Below the pieces are notes generated by a model that worked only from the letters and a program-made list of their open reading frames with translations, was not told the origin of the DNA and made no database searches. The position numbers were made by a program, and so were the translations under genes. From contig JAQJVL010000282.1 of NCBI GenBank assembly GCA_035578905.1, positions 496,001 through 560,000 on the forward strand: a stretch of 64,000 nt of DNA. Reading direction: 5' to 3'. The stretch comes from Stictocephala bisonia. Taxonomy: Eukaryota; Arthropoda; Insecta; Hemiptera; Membracidae. Shown here piece after piece: positions 1-11,230 of this stretch; positions within the stretch are counted from its first letter, which is position 1, and the number at the start of each line of letters is the position of its first letter.

Positions 1-31
1 TGTGATTATCCTAGTAACGTAGGTCCTATTT

Positions 32-33
<2 letters not shown>

Positions 34-70
<37 letters not shown>
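34..70. repeat. (TA)n microsatellite
   Basis: Uninterrupted TA dinucleotides, followed by a short GA-rich tract near 86-98. It can be read as a Tyr/Ile-rich open frame, but this is low-complexity DNA and not a gene. Confidence 0.95.
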
Positions 71-75
<5 letters not shown>

Positions 76-141
76 TTATGGACACAGAGAGAGAGAGCGC
101 GTCTACAACCCCGCAACCCTTCGCCAGGCTACCTGAGGTGG

Positions 142-225
142 CATGTCGCACCTCGAGTGCCAGTTATATGGCCCTTTGGGTCGCTGGGATTAACACAGGT
201 AGTCCATGTCGCACCTCGAGTGCCA
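142..225. repeat. Pair of 21-bp direct repeats
   Basis: CATGTCGCACCTCGAGTGCC occurs at 142 and again at 205 with a further matching base, 63 bp apart, in a locally GC-richer patch. The function is unknown. It may be the remnant of a short tandem array. Confidence 0.7.
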
Positions 226-1599
226 CCTAATGGACCACTGACAAAATTACTACCTTCCACAGGCTGACGTTGGACGTGACGAACTAACTACGTAGACAGT
301 AGATCTTATATGTATACATACTTTTTTTAACGTTACCATTCTATTAAGAAAAAATTCCAGAAACATTACAAATAACAGAATTACAGAATAGTATATTGCA
401 GTTCTGAGCTTTATAAATTAATAATATCACAAAAATAGCGTAATATTAAAACGCACTTACGTGAATTCACATACAGACAGACTCGCCACTCACGAAATGT
501 AATTTTCTCACATGTAATTGCTTCACTCATTGACTTACTCCTACATTCATTTTTCGAGTACAAATATAATGGGTAAAGCATTGTACTCGCCTATGTAGCC
601 TAAGTAACAAATTCTCTTTTTCCCTGTCTCATATTTTGCTTGAAGAAGACGTTGTAACTATTAATGCCTGTTTTAAGACTTGTTCAGAGGTTAGAAAGTA
701 CAATTAGTTAGAAATGAATGCGTAGAAACAACTACTGTTGTGCAGCAACTTCAGTACGCCGTGCGCACGCGTAATCAACTGCTACCGCTCAAAGAAATGT
801 TTACTGTCTTCTTTAAACCCTCAGTTAAACCCCTAGTACTATTGTAGCTGAGATAGCAGTGGGCGCCATTCGGCGGTACGCTACCAACTTGTTTTTAAAT
901 TGTGACTATTTTAATTTAATGTCATTAATTTTTTGTATATAGCTAAAATTTCAATTTTATGAAGTTTGGAAAATAATTTGCATCTGAAAATATTTGTTAC
1001 ATTTAACATTAAAAAATATTTTCAGTGTATAGTTTATGTCGAAAAAAACGCATAAAATCGCTTTTTCGACAAATGTTTAAAAATCTAAATTTTAAGTAAT
1101 ATATTTTGTAATTTATATACATTAGGAGGTTACTTACTTTAACATTTATTATTTTATAGCCACTCCATAAAGAGTTGATCCTCTGTTTGGGAGTGGTCTG
1201 TTCTGTTGTGAGTCTATTTTTGACGTTGCGAATTGCTCACTAAATCTGCGAAGAAGGCCAGACTAGCAATCTGTGTACATGCACATAGAGTACATAAATA
1301 GATGTGTGACTTGTTTGCTCGTTTAGCGAGCGTACATTCCGCGGCATTCCGCCAGCTGGCCGCTGTACGCCAAACTCCAAGCATCATTGTACGTAATTTT
1401 CCAATTAAACCAGACTTTATTTTTGAAGAATGATAAACTGTCTTTGTGCACTACTTTAGTTTCCACTTTACGTTGGTATGTTTTGAAGAAATATTCGTTA
1501 CTTTAAGGGACTTTGAATTAACGTTTCAACCAAGGCGGACAACACTTTAGTATTTATAGTGTTTTTGTATCAATTATTGTCCAGAAATAAGGCCATAAA
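226..1599. other. AT-rich non-coding stretch
   Basis: No open frame with recognisable protein features on either strand. A small hairpin with 9-bp arms (GTCGAAAAA / TTTTTCGAC) lies at 1038-1070. GC-richer patches occur near 850-890 and 1320-1375. I see no promoter, exon or RNA gene that I can support. Confidence 0.6.
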
Positions 1600-1765
1600 G
1601 TAGTTGCCGCTTTGGGTAGGTTAAGGCTAATGCTTTGGCCTGCGGAGGGCAAGGTCCAAGGTTCGAATTCCAACTAAGCTAACGGCACTTCACTCGCTTC
1701 ACTCGTTCAATAAAGTTCTAACACATGCCTGTAGGCCCATATGAACCGGTGGTTGAAGTTTTAAT
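1600..1765 (+). mobile_element. tRNA-derived SINE, copy 1
   Basis: A Pol III B-box-like sequence GGTTCGAATTCC lies at 1660-1671 within a tRNA-like head. It is followed by a body shared with the copies at 4676-4806 (minus) and 53885-54025: ACTAAGCTAACGG just after the B box, a CTTCACT block, an AATAAAGTTC block, and the palindromic tail ACATGCCTGTAGGC. The three copies differ at many positions, so this is an old family. The A box is degraded here. SINEs of this kind are non-coding and move using LINE machinery. Which LINE served it cannot be told. Confidence 0.75.
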
Positions 1766-2356
1766 TTTTAAGATACATAAATTATATCATTTGTTCAGGC
1801 GTGGTGAACTGAATGTTTTAGTTATATAAGTTACTTTAAGCCAGGATAGAATTAAATATGTTTTATATCAGTAATAGCAAACTTCTTCATTAAGTTACTT
1901 CCACATGAGTACCTTGTTTACGCCTATTTAGTCCACTGAACCATTCTATTGTAACTAATTGCGGGGATCCGTCCACTTATAATTTGTTCATGACAATTGA
2001 GGTGTCTTTCTTGCACTACAGGTATTGAGGAGTGAAAGGAAGACTAGTGGGTCTGGTTATGACCAATAAAATATAATAGTATTCTTTTATGTGAGAAAGT
2101 TTTAAGCGTTACTCATAATGTCAAGAACACGATAAACTCATAAAATTGACGGCAGGATCAGGTCTTGAGAGCAGGTTGTATCAGCATTAAGATAGTTTCT
2201 TATGGAAGTGTATTAATAACCAATAAGTAGGTCACCTTTTTATGGCCATTTCTTGCTCTATTCATCTGTTCTGAACGGTTGTGGCAGACTCATCAAGTTA
2301 CTGAAACTTCTTGAAAGTTGAATGAATAAGTAATGTTTCCTGAGACAAGTGCCTTA
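1766..2356. other. AT-rich non-coding stretch
   Basis: Nothing recognisable: no long open frame, no RNA-gene signature and no repeat. Confidence 0.55.
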
Positions 2357-2578
2357 TTCAACAATAAATTCATTGTTAAAGCCTCCTGAGCTGGTATATA
2401 TAACAAAAAATAAGGTTAACGTACCTTTGTCGTCTTCATGTTTTGAATTTGACTGTTTTGACTACGTACAGTGGATATGACCATGGAGTTATTGCTCTGA
2501 AACCGGTAGTTCAATAAAATATTTTGTAGCTAAAGACGACAAAGGTACGTTAACCTTATTATTTGTTCAACAATAAAT
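2357..2578. repeat. Fold-back element with 28-bp perfect inverted repeat
   Basis: AATAAGGTTAACGTACC starts the left arm (2409-2436). The exact reverse complement of the whole 28-bp arm is at 2533-2560, with a 96-bp interior. The arms extend about 7 bp further out with one mismatch. The segment is bracketed by a 13-bp direct repeat, TTCAACAATAAAT, at 2357-2369 and 2566-2578. It could be a small MITE, but the direct repeats do not abut the arms, so a clean target-site duplication is not shown. Confidence 0.7.
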
Positions 2579-3735
2579 GTGATATGGCTGATAATTTTTC
2601 TTTTTTCTCTTTGTTGTCCGTGGTTTGTCGTCTTTGGTTTGAGATATGCGGTATAAATTCCCGCCGTTTTTAAAGGCGTTAGAACTGCATTTATATGTTT
2701 GACATTGAAAGTGTTTGTCTACCAAGCAGTTCTGACAGACAAGCCCGTTCAGTGGAAGTTGTCGGCCCACCGCACGCCATGCTCTGGTTGCCCTTCTCTC
2801 GTTGTTGCCATTTACATACAGTGTTGCCAACTTTAATGTTTGTGGAAAACTACATGTTAGTAAACAGGTTGAGTGTGAATCGACGAAGTGAGGTTAATTG
2901 AAGCTTACAAAAAGTGGAATTACATGAAACTTGGAGTTATTAAAAATTCGTGCCAATGTAATTAATTAGCATGCAAGTAGAGTAAAAAGAAGAATGAAAG
3001 GAAGAACCCCGGTGCTATAAACAGTTGCATCTGAAACAATCAATAGTTTTACTTAATTTTGCATCAGGAGAGCAATTTTAAATGTTTTAACATGACATGG
3101 ACATGACATGACTGAGAACTTTTAATTATACATACTTTAATGCAAATTGATTCGCAAAACTTGTGAATATTTTGTGACTGCAATTTAAAATCATTGTTAG
3201 CAAAATTCTCAAGTAAAACTCCTCCGTTCTGAGAAATCACAATTAGTAACACACACCCCTGGGTAACTGAAGGGTAATCGAAACAAAAGATAAGCATTGC
3301 AAAAAGTTAGTTTTCCGTATTTACCAATATTTGAAAGATATTTTGCTATCCCTATTTAATATTTTAATATGTAATGTATTTAATTTATGTTAGGTTAAAT
3401 TATATTCAGAATGACTTGGTATTACGACAGTATAATATTATCACAGTTATGACCTTGTTAATGCTGTAAAGTTTGATGGCAATAAAGGATCATTATTATA
3501 CAATATTTGTACAATTACTTAACCTGATATACCTAATTAACCATTCAAAGATTGCGGACGTTTATAATTATAAAAATTATTTCCATTTTTAACAACTTAT
3601 TGTTTTTTGCGATTCCATCAATAGTCGCATTGTAAAAGTCTATCTATATTATTTATTTGGTTATGATGGTTCGAAAATATCAAATTAACCGTAGTTAAAT
3701 GACGGTAACAATTGATTGTACAATGGTTAAAGAGC
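2579..3735. other. Non-coding stretch
   Basis: Includes a slightly GC-richer patch near 2730-2810 with short open frames on both strands. None shows a protein signature. The rest is AT-rich. Confidence 0.55.
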
Positions 3736-3941
3736 TCTTTGATGTTATTGTATATATATATTTACTACAATAACAGTAATCATAATCCTTGTTCCTCCGT
3801 AAACATTGTTACCAACCTTACACAATCCAGCTGTTTGATGTTATTGTATATATATATATATTTTTTTTTTACTACAATAACAGTAATCATAATCCTTGTT
3901 CCTCCGTAAACATTGTTACCAACCTTACACAATCCAGCTGA
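3736..3941. repeat. Tandem duplication of about 100 bp containing a (TA)n tract
   Basis: A block from TTTGATGTTATTG through CTTACACAATCCAGCTG occurs twice back to back. In the second copy the internal TA run is longer and carries an added T run. The match is otherwise nearly exact, so the duplication is recent. Confidence 0.85.
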
Positions 3942-4415
3942 TTGTTAGGTACTAAAACAAAACTACTAATATTACATGAATGTTGGAACTTAATCGACAC
4001 AATAGCTCTGTCCACCTCAGATCTTAACACACCATTTAATGTCACAGGCATCTCAACTAATGTTGATGCCTTTATTTATATATTTACTATTATTATTTTT
4101 TATAATTAATAAACTTAGTTTTGAATTCCATATTTACATATTAGTTTAGACTTTAGCTTACTTGAAAACAAGAATCCGTCTTTCACTATTGGGAATTGTT
4201 GCTTCTGTGCACCGTTTATTTCTGTTAGTAGCTATCATGTTTTATGGAATTTTCTTAATTTATTCAAGTTAAGGTATCTAAAAGAAGAAAACATTAAAAA
4301 TTACAGTTAGTATTGCTTTACTAATACATAACTGTTTACATCCTGTAAAAGTATAGTTAGCTAGTCCATTAACAACTTCCATCAGCATGTCCAGAAAAAG
4401 GTAAAAAATAGTTGA
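3942..4415. other. AT-rich non-coding stretch
   Basis: No supported feature. Confidence 0.5.
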
Positions 4416-4670
4416 GCCACAGAGAAGAAAGAAACAGAGGTCACATCCAATAGTGCGTGAATGTGTGTCGAGTAGTTATTTCTCCAGTTTACCATGCGAT
4501 GACAATACAGTGCCAGCACCTTGTCAGTCCCTCCCTTATTCCCCCGAAATCTATAAGTATAAACGTAATAGTTATTATTACATATGTATAAAGATGTACA
4601 TTAGTTGTAATCTATTTATAACAGCTACTGAGGGTTGCTATGGCCATAAGAAAGCTACCTCACTTATCAT
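4416..4670 (+). mobile_element. Short dispersed element (CACAGAGAAG family), copy 1
   Basis: Starts GCCACAGAGAAGAAAGAAAC and shares order and spacing of blocks with 26492-26740 and 28194-28468: the AATAGTG / GTCGAGTAGTTATTTC block, CACCTTGTCAGTCCCTC, a CCCCGAAATC block, GATGTACATTAGTTGTAATC and TATAAGAAA near the end. The right inverted terminus seen in copy 2 is missing here. A SINE lies immediately downstream. No coding capacity. Confidence 0.65.
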
Positions 4671-4675
4671 TTGAC

Positions 4676-4806
4676 ATGGATCTGCAGGCCTGTACGTGAA
4701 CCTTATTCAAGTAATGAAGCACTGACCGTTAGTTCAGTTAGAGATTCGAACTTGGAATGGGCCGTCCCCAGTCCGAAGCCTTAGCCACTGAGATACCAAG
4801 CCGTCA
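4676..4806 (-). mobile_element. tRNA-derived SINE, copy 2
   Basis: Read on the minus strand, this is the best-preserved head of the family. An A-box-like TATCTCAGTGGCTAAGG (4779-4795) is followed by the B-box-like CCAAGTTCGAATCTCTA (4739-4755) at tRNA-like spacing. Then come AACTAACGGTCAGTGCTTC, an AATAAGGTTCACG block and the GC-rich tail around GGCCTGCAG. It is probably non-functional as a tRNA because no cloverleaf acceptor is evident. Confidence 0.8.
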
Positions 4807-5311
4807 AACTTCAGTTAAACGACCAAACTATGATCGAGAAATAGCATGAAAAACTCGATAAGAGTGAGTTTTCTTAAAACGTTTACTTACACCAATCGTT
4901 TGAAGTCATAGAAAACGTCTTCCGAATTCCAATTTCCTCAATAGAGAGAATGAAATGTGAAATACTGCCTTTAGCCTTTACTGCCGTTACGATCAGTTCA
5001 GGTCAGAGAGGAATCCTGTCCAAAATTGGAGCTGTCGTTTATAAATTTATTAAAAAATTAAGAATATAATTATTTACCAATATACAATATATCCGTCTCA
5101 ACTTTACAAGCTGAAGATTAATTAAATAAATTAAGTAACTGTATTAGATTACTGTTGAAACCTTCAACTTCAGTAGAGTGGAGCGCTACTGAACTTGAAT
5201 GTAAAAAAAATTTTAAAAATGCTCACAACCTTTCTTAATGAACGTTATGAAACATCTACCCTCCTCAATATTACAAACACCATTGTTTACATTCCAACAG
5301 CTGTTAAAAAG
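4807..5311. other. AT-rich non-coding stretch
   Basis: No supported feature. Confidence 0.5.
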
Positions 5312-5968
5312 TTTTGTGAAGGATTTGTTAAGTTTGGATATTTAAGGTTAGGTTTATAAAAAGTGTTTTATGTGTTAAAATGGTATTTTTTCGCTAAATA
5401 TATTACATATTCGTTCTAAAAGTAAATTAAAACGCAATAATGTTAATTTTAAATTTGAAGTTTCTAAGGTTTTTCCAATTTTGTTAGTCTTATTATATAC
5501 TGATTTTCACTATTGGTACAAACCTGTATCTATTTACGTCGATACACATTTTGTGTGACATATAATCAGTTCGATCATTTATATGATTTATGATTGATGG
5601 CAATTAAAAATTATAATGAAAATAGTTGTAAACAATAAATATGGGCTTTCACTACTATTTATTTTATAATAGTCGTACAAATTATAAAATAAATCTCTAA
5701 ATAAATTATCTTTCGTAATGTTCTTTAATTTTTGTATTCTCTTTATTCTTCAGTAATTAATTTGTAAATTTAATTTAGTTTACAGTTTTATGAATGACAG
5801 TGTGGTTTATAATAATTCTTTAGAATTCTCTCCAGTAGACTGGAAGGCCAATCAAGAACGCCGTGTGGAAGCGCGGAATTATTACTGGAGTGGAAATCCA
5901 TCAAAGCTCAATGGGTCGGAAATTGGGTAATTTGGCGCCCTTTACACTGCCGAGCCTACTGTTAAATA

Positions 5969-6016
5969 AATTGGTTAACTAAACAAATTCTCAAATATTT
6001 GTTTAGTTAACCAATT
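5969..6016. repeat. Perfect 20-bp palindromic hairpin
   Basis: AATTGGTTAACTAAACAAAT at 5969-5988 is followed after 8 bp by its exact reverse complement at 5997-6016. Only the first arm exists in copy B (about 10847-10866). There the sequence runs on into the LINE-containing stretch instead of the second arm. Confidence 0.9.
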
Positions 6017-6022
6017 AATTAC

Positions 6023-6354
6023 GTATACTTCGTAGTATGACGTATACTTCGTAGTATGACGTATACTTCATAGTATGACGTATAGTTTACAGTATGATGT
6101 ATACTTTATAGTATGACGTATGCTTTATAGTATGGTGTATACTTTATAGTATGGTGTATACTTTATAGTATGACGTATACTTCGTAGTATGACGTATACT
6201 TCGTAGTATGACGTGTACTTCATAGTATGACGTATAGTTTACAGTATGATGTATACTTTATAGTATGACGTATGCTTTATAGTATGGTGTATACTTTATA
6301 GTATGGTGTATACTTTATAGTATGACGTATACTTATAGTCGTATACGTATACTC
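6023..6354 (+). repeat. 19-bp minisatellite, copy A
   Basis: About 17 units of GTATACTTCGTAGTATGAC and variants. An eight-unit block of 152 bp is present twice (from 6023 and from 6175) with the same order of variants, so the array grew by block duplication. Confidence 0.9.
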
Positions 6355-7059
6355 GTAAAAATTCAGCTAGGTTTTGTACTATACAAATAGATCAATATAT
6401 GTTGTGATCCCACCCGAAGTCTACAAAACTAGTTTCCACAACTGAAAGGGACTCTGCTTTTTAAGCACCGTTTATTTTTATAAGATGAACTACAGTATGT
6501 GTAACATTAATGAAAATAATTGATCATTCGTTCAGTATTAATTTCTATATGAAAATATGACTCTAAATGCCATTCTTTATGTCAAGCTTTTCATTTTGGT
6601 AGAAAATATCTAGGAATTATAGCAGGGCAGTTGTAAAGCTACAACCGTGACATGCGAGATAGGAGTGTAGTGTGGACGTAAGGAGGGATGCGAAAGCGAT
6701 GCGGCAAACGCACCAAACAATTTAGTGAAAGAATGTTTGGTTGTTTCTATTCCAATTGTATCGTTTTTTTTTTTTTTATTCTGTCAATTGATAACTCCAC
6801 TTGCATTGACCTTGCAACACTTTGGTTCACCAATCAATCGTAACTGGCACAAATTCTCCCTTTACCTTTATTACGTCAGATCGAACGTTTAATGTTTTTG
6901 CCCGTAAAAAATGTTATGAATAAAAGTTATTAAAGTCAGGTACATGCGGTCTTTACTGAAATATTTTAAATTGTTATTCACATATTTTCTACAAATGTAA
7001 TCAAAATCAATAAAACAGTTTTTGAGAAAATTCCATTTTTGTATGTATGAGAAAAATCA

Positions 7060-7310
7060 ATAAATCCCATTTTGTCAATGTTTTCCATAAAAATAAAAAA
7101 ACTAAAATTTCAAAAAGTTAAAAAATGGTCTGGAGGTTACATACATACCAATTTTTATAAAAATCGACCCATCCTTTTCGTCCTCAGCGAAGTGTACATA
7201 CGTACGCACGCTCGCACGCGCGCGCGCGCACGCACGGACACCAACATTGTTTTTTTTTTTTTATTATTTTTTCACCTGTTAGGTTCAGAGGGCCCTAAAA
7301 TGGATTTTTA
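7060..7310 (+). mobile_element. RTE/SINE-like interspersed repeat remnant with CG microsatellite
   Basis: The run from GTTACATACATACCAATTTT through AAAATCGACCCATCC to a GTACATACG/CGCACG simple repeat and ACGGAC resembles, from memory, the 3' parts of common arthropod interspersed repeats. Those read roughly 'accaattttcatcaaaatcgg...' and are followed by a short simple repeat. A (CG)n-rich tract lies near 7204-7238. The family assignment is uncertain. The identical block is at about 15013-15263 in copy B. Confidence 0.4.
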
Positions 7311-8764
7311 GACCATCTTGTAAAAACTTGTTTTGCCGATAACAATACTTTCTTTATTTTAACGCACATGGGATAAAGTAAACATGAAGCTAATGAGCTT
7401 ATATTTTTACTATAAATAAAAATCAGACAAGGGCACAAAAACATTATATATTGTAGTGTAGTAACCATGTACATGTGAACAACTCCGAGCTGAATATTCT
7501 GTTTTTATTCTTATGAGCTAAAAGTCACTATATTTAGTCGGTCCTGTAAATTATTAGCGCAATGCAGGTTTATTGCTGATAGTAAACTTGTTTTCTGTTT
7601 AGTTTATAATTTGAAATTTCATCTTATTTTGGCCGTGATAATAAATTAGTGTTAGTTTTATTTGCGGATAGATTAGATATTATTACTCGAATAGCTGAAA
7701 GTTTAATATTAGTTAGAAATGATTCGATTATTTAGTTCAATAAAATAACCGAATGATAAAAAACATAACTGTTTAGTTGGTTATAAAAACAATAGGTTAT
7801 TTTGCAGTAAGTGGATACGTTTTTTTAATACGTTGATAGGAATAAATATTGTAAAGTTAGGTAGAATATAATAATATAACTCATCAGGTAAAACATATAA
7901 TGTTGTCTCCCCATAGCACGGTCGAGGTGCTGACCTGTGAAGAGCTGATGAGGCGAGAGAGAGACGCAGTTGGTGCGTTGGCCGGAAGTGGTCGCTTCTC
8001 TATCTGAAGGATGTCCGACATCGATAACTCTACAGTATATCGCCGTGAACAAGGAATAATCATAAACACTGCGCGTTCCCTTGTATAAGCTTATTCATAT
8101 TAACTTTTATTGTAGAAATGGATTATGAAAGAGAGAAAGAATTTATTTCATTTTTTTTATACTACACAACGTTACAAACATTTATATGCTACATAATAAT
8201 GATATGCAATATTGTGTATAGAGAAATAAAAGAATTAAATTAAACGTACATAAAATATAAAGTATTCAGGACCCTAATTTTAGGTTCAATTTCTTAGGGT
8301 TAAAAAATATTGTAGCGTTCAGATTAACAGTTTACGATCTTCTTTAAAAATGCTACTTCTTAATATGGAATATTTACACATTGTGTAAAACTTACATATA
8401 AATAACATAAAGTATACATGTATATAGTAAAACGTTTAAACATAGTAAACAGAAAGGAAACAGAAGCTCAATGAACATAAATTTTCTTAAAACATAAATT
8501 GCTATCAAATCTAACCACGAGCAGTTTTTTTTCATTCAGTTAGGTTTCTGTATGAAATAAAAATGCAACATTATCTAATTTTAGTAACCTCATTTTTAAT
8601 ATTTAAAAAATATAATTATATAATTGTTAATTAGCTAGCTTGATATGATCTTTCATTTTTAGCAAATTTGGCTCGAAAAACTACACTTAAATAAAAAAAT
8701 TCTGAATTTCCGAATAAATTTTGCTAAAGATATCTAAATACATTCTAATTATTTACTTTTCTAT

Positions 8765-9087
8765 TTGTTCAGAAACCAAGTCTCTAAGAGTAATTTTAGA
8801 TGAAACATTGTCCTGGAAAAGGCACATACAGCAGTTGTTGAAGAGACTGAGCTCAGCAGTGTATGCCATTAATATGTTGAAAGATACGTGTAGTTTGGAT
8901 ATCTTGCTAGACGTTTACAGAGGATACTTTGAAAGCTTGACTCGCTATGTGATGCGTTTTGTGGATCTTCTTCATCTGTGGACAAAGTCTCCAAAGCACA
9001 AACAAAATCATCAGAAGAATCGTTGGTTTACGCTAATCCCACCCTTGTCGTGAAGTATTTTTTCAATATAAACTGTTTACAGTTCCA

Positions 9088-9122
<35 letters not shown>

Positions 9123-9757
9123 CGTTTTAACTTTGACTTACAACAACCTTAGTTTTTTTTCTAAGTATAGAGTCTAATATAGAAACAAGATTATAGCATT
9201 CATTATATTATTCTATCCATAAAACTACAACGTTTGAAAAGTGGACACATTATGGTGGAGTTAGGTTATTTAATAACCTATCCCAAAAATTAAAAAAGTA
9301 AGATTTTTTAAAATAAAAAAATGTGTGTGTGTTTTATAAATAATTCATCAAAACGAATGCCGTTTTCGATTTCAGCGTGAAATTCTACATAATAATGTGC
9401 CATATAAGTCGCATTTCAGAAAAAAATGTTTTTGTAAATTTTTACATACACTAAAGTGTTGCCAAATTGCCAAAAGCGCAATTCAGGAGAAAGTTAAAAA
9501 CGCTTTTGGAAACTAATGATTTTTATCCTACAAAGGAGTATTATCAATTTAAAAGCTAGGTGGTGTATTTGAGTGGTCTAGATGTACAAAGCTATAATAC
9601 TGTACGTATATTTTCATGTTTTTTGACAAAGTTTATTTAGGTACTTAATTATGATTATTTTGGAATTGGATTTAAGAACTTGATGATCTATAATATATGT
9701 ATCAAATGTATTTTGTGTACAAATATATATGCTAATAAATAATTTGAATTTGAATAA
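8765..9757 (+). pseudogene. Degenerate LINE reverse transcriptase C-terminus and 3' tail
   Basis: The frame from 8770 reads the post-catalytic RT region of a Jockey/CR1-type LINE: a VILDETLSWKRHI block (family form LGV.LD..L.W..HI), then LLKRLSSAVYAINML. Around 8960-9080, in a shifted frame, come IIRRIVGLR, SHPCREVFFQYKLFTVPSIYI and an in-frame TAA. After a (TA)15 insertion, HYGGVRLFNNLSQKLKK appears near 9245-9300. A final block ending FYPTKEYYQFKS then a stop lies near 9470-9560. The 3' end reads AATAAATAATTTGAATTTGA (9733-9757), a typical LINE tail. Endonuclease and catalytic RT motifs are absent (5' truncation), and there are several frameshifts, so it is dead. It lies between the two copies of the 3.3-kb duplication. 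Confidence 0.75.
9091..9120. repeat. (AT)15 microsatellite inside LINE remnant
   Basis: A pure AT run interrupting the decayed RT reading frame. Confidence 0.95.
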
Positions 9758-10184
9758 AGTATGAAAATAATTACTGTATATGACAGCTGTGCAGTTTTCT
9801 CTCGCCTAACAAAATATAAACACTTTGTATTATATGGGTCAAGAATTTGCTATATTTTCACGAGAATTACAATTTTTATCCAAAAATGTGGAAATCTCAA
9901 TGTCACAACTATTAGTATTTTAGACATATTTCCGTTATTTTAAACGTTTGTTTAGTCATACGTTTTATAATTCTCCGTGGTTTTTGCGCTGAACACGAAT
10001 TTTATAACTTGTTTGGTGTAATAATTATTTCTCTAGATATTAAGGAAAAACTACTTTCTCGGTGAATTGAAATTAGCGGCCATTAAAAGATCATTATAAA
10101 GCCTAACTATTAACTACAAAAAAGCTAATTTGCGTATATTGTCGCCGGAGGGACGGAGGCCAGGCACCCGAATTTAACGCAAAT
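9758..10184. other. AT-rich non-coding stretch
   Basis: No supported feature. A small GC-rich patch (GTCGCCGGAGGGACGGAGGC) sits just before the start of duplication copy B. Confidence 0.5.
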
Positions 10185-11230
10185 TTTTGTGAAGGATTTG
10201 TTAAGTTTGGATATTTAAGGTTAGGTTTATAAAAAGTGTTTTATGTGTTAAAATGGTATTTTTTCGCTAAATATATTACATATTCGTTCTAAAAGTAAAT
10301 TAAAACGCAATAATGTTAATTTTAAATTTGAAGTTTCTAAGGTTTTTCCAATTTTGTTAGTCTTATTATATACTGATTTTCACTATTGGTACAAACCTGT
10401 ATCTATTTACGTCGATACACATTTTGTGTGACATATAATCAGTTCGATCATTTATCTGATTTATGATTGATGGCAATTAAAAATTATAATGAAAATAGTT
10501 GTAAACAATAAATATGGGCTTTCACTACTATTTATTTTATAATAGTCGTACAAATTATAAAATAAATCTCTAAATAAATTATCTTTCGTAATGTTCTTTA
10601 ATTTTTGTATTCTCTTTATTCTTCAGTAATTAATCTGTAAATTTAATTTAGTTTACAGTTTTATGAATGACAGTGTGGTTTATAATAATTCTTTAGAATT
10701 CTCTCCAGTAGACTGGAAGGCAAATCAAGAACGCCGTGTGGAAGCGCGGAATTATTACTGGAGTGGAAATCCATCAAAGCTCAATGGGTCGGAAATTGGG
10801 TAATTTGGCGCCCTTTACACTGCCGAGCCTACTGTTAAATAAATTGGTTAACTAAACAAATTCTCAAATATCGTCTTTAGTTTTACAAAAAGAAAATAAT
10901 ACAATCAAACAAATATTTTCTTGATTAGTAAATTACGTGTTGGTGTAAATACAATACAAGTGAACGTCACACAACACAAATATATTACGTGTTGGTATAA
11001 ATACAGTACAAGTGAACGTCACTAAACATAAATACATTACAATATAAGCACAAAATGCACAAATAGTATGGCGATTGCTTTCGGAAACCACGTTTACCTT
11101 TCTCAGGCCAGAGGGATTAACAAAAAAAGATACCGAAATCGATCACTGAATATTTGTAAAATTTTAACATATATTGTAATACATTTGTTTTTTGTGACTT
11201 TCATTTGTACTGTAAAATTTAACCTAAAAG

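Larger units (their letters stand above)
5312..8650 (+). repeat. 3.3-kb duplicated segment, copy A
   Basis: Begins TTTTGTGAAGGATTTG and ends TTGATATGATCT. The same sequence recurs at 10185-16602 with only scattered single-base and homopolymer differences, for example TTTATATGATT versus TTTATCTGATT, and differing T-run lengths. Copy A lacks the roughly 3-kb LINE-bearing stretch of copy B. There are no terminal inverted repeats and no shared flanking target duplication, so a segmental duplication is more likely than transposition of one element. The short open frames inside it (for example 7072-7311) are low-complexity. Confidence 0.9.

Noticed and set aside
7905..7960. Hammerhead ribozyme at CTGATGAGGCGAGAG
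   Set aside because: CTGATGA is present but no GAAA box follows after a stem II, so the core is incomplete. Same for its duplicate near 15897.
5312..8650. Helitron or other large transposon as explanation for the duplicated segment
   Set aside because: No TC...CTRR ends, no terminal inverted repeats and no target duplication at the edges.
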